DNA of 11,217 nucleotides from Euryarchaeota archaeon UBA257 (lineage in GTDB: Archaea; Thermoplasmatota; Poseidoniia; Poseidoniales; Thalassarchaeaceae), in contig DAJO01000057.1 in NCBI GenBank assembly GCA_002498985.1, positions 464 to 11,680 on the forward strand, given 5' to 3'. Positions 7,281 through 11,217 of this stretch are shown here, in pieces; within the stretch, counting starts at the first letter, position 1, and every line of letters begins with the position of its first letter. The position numbers and the translations under genes are program-made. The notes beneath the pieces are model-generated. The model was not told the DNA's origin and made no database searches. It worked only from the letters and a program-made list of their open reading frames with translations.

Positions 7281-7919
7281 TCAGAACCCATTTGACCAAA
7301 TATCAATCCCTTGGAGAATGAAACCACCTGCAAATATCAACATTGCGATGCCACAAAGAGTTAATGCAAATTTATAAGTTTTGGCGGAGATATTACCTCG
7401 ACTTTTGTCGAATAAATATGCAATGAAGGTCTTTACCAAAATAATTGAAATAAGGAAAGAAATCGCGTAGGCAATGGGTGCTAGAGGTTCTTTTTCGGCA
7501 GCAGATGCCATAAGAGGACCTCCAATTAAAAACCAAAAAACATAGACATTTGGGTTTAATAAATTAGTCAATAGCCCTCTTCGAAATGCTCCTTTAGTGT
7601 CCGTAATTAATTCATCACCAATTGGGGGTTCTATAGAAAAACAATCTATGCCCATTTTTATTAAAAATAGCCCCCCTATAATTGAAATTGTAAATAACGC
7701 AAAGGGTTGAGTCGCGAACCATGTCGCTGCAAATAAACTAATTATTACTAACGGGCCATCTGTAAAAATTGGTGCGGCAGCTGTCCAAGCACCGGCTCTA
7801 AGGCCACCTGAAAGCGTCTCCTTGATGACCATAGTAAGAAGGGGTCCCGGCTTTATTCCTTCAATCAAGCCCAAGGTGATACCGGCTAAAGTCAACCCTA
7901 GAATAAGATCGATTTCCAT
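7281..7919 (-). CDS. LysE/RhtB-family small-molecule exporter
   Basis: A 212-residue integral membrane protein, the usual length for the family, with about six hydrophobic helices. Family marks are G-I-K-P-G-P-L-L (residues 21-28), the A-A-P-I-F-T-D-G-P stretch (48-56) and N-L-L-N-P-N-x-Y-x-F-W (119-129) followed by G-G-P. Known members export amino acids or related metabolites; the substrate here cannot be predicted. The ATG at 7919 follows the stop of the Bax-inhibitor-like gene after four bases, so translation is probably coupled and both are on one transcript. Its 3' end abuts the lipoprotein gene with a single base between stop codons, so any terminator must lie inside the opposing coding sequence. 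Confidence 0.88.
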   Translation of the reverse strand: MEIDLILGLTLAGITLGLIEGIKPGPLLTMVIKETLSGGLRAGAWTAAAPIFTDGPLVIISLFAATWFATQPFALFTISIIGGLFLIKMGIDCFSIEPPIGDELITDTKGAFRRGLLTNLLNPNVYVFWFLIGGPLMASAAEKEPLAPIAYAISFLISIILVKTFIAYLFDKSRGNISAKTYKFALTLCGIAMLIFAGGFILQGIDIWSNGF

Positions 7920-7923
7920 ATTA

Positions 7924-8667
7924 TCATCTTCTAGATGCTATTTTTGCAAGAAGATTTAGTATTTCTACATATAGCCATATCAGTGTTATCATTAGTCCGA
8001 AAGCTGCTCTCCATTCCAATTGTTTGGGAGCACCTCTTTTCACTCCTTTTTCAATGAAATCAAAATCTGCAACTAAACAAAGAGCACCTATTCCAATAAC
8101 AAATAGAGAGAAAGCAATTCCTACGGGGCCGTTTCCATGTATCAGTGGTATTTCAAATCCTAAAAACATACCAACAAAAGAGGCAATATATATGATTACT
8201 ATAGCGCCTAATGAAGAATATACTGCTATAGCAAGATTTCTGTCCCATGAGATTAAACGTGCTCGGTATAGCATCAACATTGAGCCTAAAATTGAGAAAG
8301 TTAGTCCTGCTGCAATTATACCCAAACCCGGAAAATCTACTGCGGTTTCTATGAAATATGTAAATCCGCCTAATGCTAGGCCCTCGAATCCAGCATAGGT
8401 ACATATCAAAACTGGATTTGTAGATCTAGAAAAAATTACAATCATTGCAGTAATAAAACCGCCTAAAAGTCCTATAATTGCAAGACCGGGTAAGAAGGCA
8501 TAAGTTGCTATGGCCAAAGTTGTAGTGATTATCAGAAGTATTCCGGTTTTTTCTGCGGTTCCCTCCATAGTCATCAAATTAGAGCTCTCATCCCACCAAG
8601 ATGCTTCTTGATAGTTCGACTTATCGAAAGTTGAGTCCGATAGTGTGGGGTTCCTTGAACGGTACAT
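7924..8667 (-). CDS. Bax inhibitor-1-like (BaxI/YccA-type) seven-helix membrane protein
   Basis: A 247-residue protein with a polar N-terminal tail of about 40 residues and seven hydrophobic segments (about 43-59, 63-80, 86-107, 114-134, 145-168, 182-200, 222-241). It matches the BaxI_1-type branch: M-T-M-E-G-T-A-E-K-T-G at 32-42, N-P-V-L-I-C-T-Y-A-G-F-E-G at 84-96, and the diagnostic D-F-D-F-I-E-K-G-V-K-R-G-A-P-K with E-W-R-A-A-F-G-L near the C-terminus. Structurally studied BI-1 relatives such as bacterial YetJ are pH-sensitive calcium leak channels gated by an Asp pair. Here an Asp is kept (201 or 203), while the last helix carries Glu235. Function in this organism is unknown. It lies 45 bases after uvrA and 4 bases before the LysE gene. 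Confidence 0.85.
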   Translation of the reverse strand: MYRSRNPTLSDSTFDKSNYQEASWWDESSNLMTMEGTAEKTGILLIITTTLAIATYAFLPGLAIIGLLGGFITAMIVIFSRSTNPVLICTYAGFEGLALGGFTYFIETAVDFPGLGIIAAGLTFSILGSMLMLYRARLISWDRNLAIAVYSSLGAIVIIYIASFVGMFLGFEIPLIHGNGPVGIAFSLFVIGIGALCLVADFDFIEKGVKRGAPKQLEWRAAFGLMITLIWLYVEILNLLAKIASRR

Positions 8668-8672
8668 TGTAG

Positions 8673-8678
8673 CACCTC
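8673..8678 (-). promoter_or_regulatory. Shine-Dalgarno site GAGGTG before the Bax-inhibitor-like gene
   Basis: On the - strand GAGGTG stands five bases before the ATG at 8667, a good match to the 16S rRNA 3' tail at normal spacing. It fixes the start codon of this gene. The site contrasts with the two + strand surface genes, which lack an equally clear one, and fits translation of an internal operon gene. The 45-base gap shows no T-run after the uvrA stop and no clear TATA box, which supports cotranscription with uvrA. Confidence 0.6.
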
Positions 8679-8712
8679 AAAGGGTAGACATACTCAAATC
8701 TTGGCACTGCAA

Positions 8713-11217
8713 TTACTGGTTTAGAAGTTCTTTCAAATGTAATCCTGTATAACTGCCCTCAACTTTAGCAATCTTTTCTGGTGGACCTTCTGCTACTATA
8801 AGTCCACCCAATTCTCCCCCTTCTGGCCCGAGATCAATTACCCAATCTGCACATTTAACCACATCTAAATGATGTTCGATTACAATTACGGTATGCCCGT
8901 TTCTTCTAAGACGTAACATTACCTCTGTTAATTGGTGTACATCAAACATAGAAAGTCCTGTTGTTGGCTCATCAAGGATGTAAACTGTGTGACTTCGGGT
9001 CGGTCTGTGTAATTCCGATGCTAATTTTACTCGTTGCGCTTCTCCACCCGATAGAGTGGTTGCTGGTTGGCCAAGCCGTATGTAACCCAGCCCTACATCT
9101 TTCAGAGTTGTGAGAATACGACTTAATGACTTTTGATTTTGAAAAAATACAACTGCCTCATCAACAGACATATCTAGAACTTCTTGGATGTTTTTTCCTT
9201 TCCATTCAACTTCCAAAGTTTCTCTAGTGTATCTTTTCCCTTTGCAGACATCGCATGTGACCCATACGTCAGGTAAAAAATTCATCTCTAGTTTTATAGA
9301 TCCTGCGCCTTTGCAAGATTCACATCTTCCACCTTTAACATTGAAAGAAAATTGTCCTGGTTGGTAGCCTCGTTCTTTAGAAATTACAGTTGCTGCAAAT
9401 AGATTTCTGATGTGTCCAAATGCCCCAGTATATGTCGCCGCGTTTGAACGAGGTGTTCTACCTATAGGAGATTGATCTATGACTATGGTTTTGTCTACAG
9501 CTTCGAATCCTTCCATCTTATCGTGTCGTCCGGGAGAAGTGTCGCTACCATGTATTTCACGTAATAATGCAGGGGCTAATGTTGAGGCTACTAAGGATGA
9601 CTTTCCTGAGCCTGAAACACCAGTAATAGCAACTACACAACCTAAAGGAATTGATACATTTATATTTTGGAGATTATTTTCTCTCGCCCCTATGATATGG
9701 ATCCATTTTCCATCTTCTGGTGTTTTCCTATCTGCAGGTATGGAGATATTTTCTTTACCAGAAAGATACGCCCCAGTAATACTTTCATCATTGGAAAGTA
9801 ATTCATCTAATTCACCACTCACCAGCACCTTTCCTCCTTCTTTACCTGCACCAGGGCCTATGTCAACAAGCCAGTCAGCCTGTCTTAGGGTTGCTTCATC
9901 ATGTTCAACTACAAGCAAGGTATTACCTAGTTCAGTTAGTTCTCTTAAGGTTTCCAAAAGGCGGTCGTTATCTCTAGGGTGTAAGCCAATACTTGGTTCG
10001 TCGAGAACATACATCACTCCTGTCAATCTTGTACCAATTTGGGTTGCTAATCTAATCCTTTGAGATTCTCCTCCAGAAAGCGTGCTTGCTCGTCTATCTA
10101 ACGTAAGATAATCCAATCCAACTAGTGCAAGGAATCTTAATCTCGCTTCAATTTCTTTGATTATTTCGGTGCCGATAAAAATTGACCTCTCAGATAATTG
10201 TAAGGTTTTGGAAATAATCTCTGTGTTTGGTTTATCTCTACCTAATTTATCCCATGTTTGATCGAGTTCTCCTGCTCTCCAATATTGTACAACTGCTAAC
10301 GCTTCCAAGACACTACAAGAGGAAATGGCGGGCAGGGATATGCCTCCCACTATCACTTTACTAACAGCATCATTCAATTTTTGGCCTTTACAATCTGGGC
10401 ATGGTTCATCGTTCATATATGAGGCCATCCTAGACCTTGTTCTATCCGAAGAGGTTTCGTTGTAAGTTCTACGGATTCTACTAAATACACCCTCCCAAGG
10501 CCTTAGCATCTGGTATGAAGAGCCTTTCTCAGAAGTAAATTCAAAGGATATTGCTGTGCCTCCAGAGCCGTGAAGAAGAATGTCTTGCTCGTCATCGTTA
10601 AGACTTCCAAATTCTAGATTCGTAGGGATCCCATAGTGCTCACAAACCTGCCTCATTTGACTCTTGTACCAACCAGACATCATAGAAGATCTAAATGGCC
10701 TAATACAGCCATCTTCAACAGAGGCGGTTCTATCAATTACTAGGTCTGGAGAAAATTCTCTTTTTACACCTAATCCTTGACAATTAGGACAGGCCCCGAG
10801 TGGATTATTGAAAGAAAACACTCTAGGTGACATTTCTGGTAAGAATGCTCCATGCTCTGGGCATGCAAACTCTTCAGAATAAGGAATTATTTGTCCTTTT
10901 TCTGTTTTTTCTGCCTCTTCGTTACGAATATTTGATTTATTTTTCTTTAGACTTTCGATAGCTATTGTCCCTCCACCAAGACGCAGCCCTGCCTCAATTG
11001 CTTCAGTTAATCTCTGTCTGTTTGCTCTGTTCAATTTCAATCTATCAATTCTGACATCGATATCGTGCCTGAGATTCTTTTCTAAATCAGGAGGGTTTTC
11101 GAAATTTGCCTCTCGGCCATTGATTTTTCCTTCCAAATATCCTTGTTCAATCAAGCCTTTGAATAAATCTACATGTGTTCCTTTTCTATTTCTAATTGTA
11201 GGGCTCCAAATAGCTAT
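8713..11217 (-). CDS. uvrA: UvrA, excinuclease ABC subunit A, N-terminus cut by the window edge
   Basis: 834 residues are visible and the frame is open to the right edge; an in-frame TTG at 11154 is internal, because the upstream codons (S-P-T-I-R-N-R-K-G-T-H) are recognisable UvrA sequence. About 140 N-terminal residues with the first Walker A are missing, judged against E. coli UvrA. UvrA recognises bulky DNA lesions and loads UvrB in nucleotide excision repair. Seen in order: end of the UvrB-binding domain; first zinc module C-P-E-H ... C-P-N-C; C-P-D-C-K-G; ABC signature L-S-G-G-E-S-Q-R with L-D-E-P-S-I-G-L-H-P; second Walker A G-V-S-G-S-G-K-S-S (9595-9621); C-terminal zinc finger C-E-S-C/C-D-V-C (9244-9324); second signature L-S-G-G-E-A-Q-R and Walker B L-D-E-P-T-T-G-L. 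All motifs are intact. uvrB and uvrC are not in the window. Probably first or early gene of the - strand operon. Confidence 0.97.
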   Translation of the reverse strand: MAIWSPTIRNRKGTHVDLFKGLIEQGYLEGKINGREANFENPPDLEKNLRHDIDVRIDRLKLNRANRQRLTEAIEAGLRLGGGTIAIESLKKNKSNIRNEEAEKTEKGQIIPYSEEFACPEHGAFLPEMSPRVFSFNNPLGACPNCQGLGVKREFSPDLVIDRTASVEDGCIRPFRSSMMSGWYKSQMRQVCEHYGIPTNLEFGSLNDDEQDILLHGSGGTAISFEFTSEKGSSYQMLRPWEGVFSRIRRTYNETSSDRTRSRMASYMNDEPCPDCKGQKLNDAVSKVIVGGISLPAISSCSVLEALAVVQYWRAGELDQTWDKLGRDKPNTEIISKTLQLSERSIFIGTEIIKEIEARLRFLALVGLDYLTLDRRASTLSGGESQRIRLATQIGTRLTGVMYVLDEPSIGLHPRDNDRLLETLRELTELGNTLLVVEHDEATLRQADWLVDIGPGAGKEGGKVLVSGELDELLSNDESITGAYLSGKENISIPADRKTPEDGKWIHIIGARENNLQNINVSIPLGCVVAITGVSGSGKSSLVASTLAPALLREIHGSDTSPGRHDKMEGFEAVDKTIVIDQSPIGRTPRSNAATYTGAFGHIRNLFAATVISKERGYQPGQFSFNVKGGRCESCKGAGSIKLEMNFLPDVWVTCDVCKGKRYTRETLEVEWKGKNIQEVLDMSVDEAVVFFQNQKSLSRILTTLKDVGLGYIRLGQPATTLSGGEAQRVKLASELHRPTRSHTVYILDEPTTGLSMFDVHQLTEVMLRLRRNGHTVIVIEHHLDVVKCADWVIDLGPEGGELGGLIVAEGPPEKIAKVEGSYTGLHLKELLNQ

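Noticed and set aside
8668..8712. Separate promoter or riboswitch before the Bax-inhibitor-like gene
   Set aside because: The 45-base gap is too short for a known riboswitch and holds no clear TATA box; only a short TTTGAG direct repeat and the Shine-Dalgarno were seen.
11152..11154. TTG as the start of uvrA
   Set aside because: The frame continues to the window edge and the upstream codons match the conserved UvrA S-P-x-x-R-x-R-K-G region, so the gene is truncated by the window, not short.
1..11217. Defence island, mobile element, CRISPR array, toxin-antitoxin pair or biosynthetic cluster
   Set aside because: None of the seven genes belongs to such families, and no spaced repeats, terminal inverted repeats or RNA genes were noticed on either strand.

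Overview
The window is gene-dense and AT-rich by eye. Seven protein genes were read, two of them cut by the window edges. No tRNA, rRNA, CRISPR array, insertion sequence or phage gene was seen. No stretch longer than 80 bases lacks a gene. The likely source is a planktonic archaeon of the Marine Group II/III type (Poseidoniia, Thermoplasmatota). The reasons are a lipobox ending I-S-G-C in a surface protein, large acidic secreted proteins with a C-terminal membrane anchor, TATA-like boxes about 25-40 bases before two starts, and a GAGGTG Shine-Dalgarno before another. Several genes have bacterial-type families, so this assignment is an inference and a marine bacterium is not excluded.

Left half, + strand: the 3' end of an MMPL/RND-type membrane exporter (1-2097) is followed after 38 bases by an NADPH-type extended SDR reductase of the dihydroflavonol-4-reductase-like group (2136-3170). 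The two may form a lipid- or hydrophobe-handling unit. Next come two cell-surface genes, each with its own likely promoter. The first is a subtilisin-family (S8) protease with signal peptide, propeptide, EF-hand-like calcium loop and C-terminal membrane anchor (3221-5728). The second is a lipoprotein with four Asp-box (BNR) repeats, probably a beta-propeller (5807-7279). An 11-bp inverted repeat lies across the end of the protease gene.

Right half, - strand: the truncated uvrA (8713 to the right edge), a Bax-inhibitor-1-like seven-helix membrane protein (7924-8667) and a LysE-type exporter (7281-7919) follow one another in that order of transcription. Gaps are 45 and 4 bases, consistent with an operon. 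This block meets the + strand block tail to tail with a single base between stop codons.

Working picture: exporter and reductase act at or on membrane lipids or other hydrophobic compounds; the protease and the propeller lipoprotein act outside the cell on protein or polymer substrates; UvrA does nucleotide excision repair; and the two small membrane proteins handle ions or metabolites. No defence system, secondary-metabolite cluster or clearly new system was recognised. The most unusual items are the architecture of the S8 protease, the inverted repeat at its end, the cysteine-rich Asp-box lipoprotein and the MMPL-SDR pairing.
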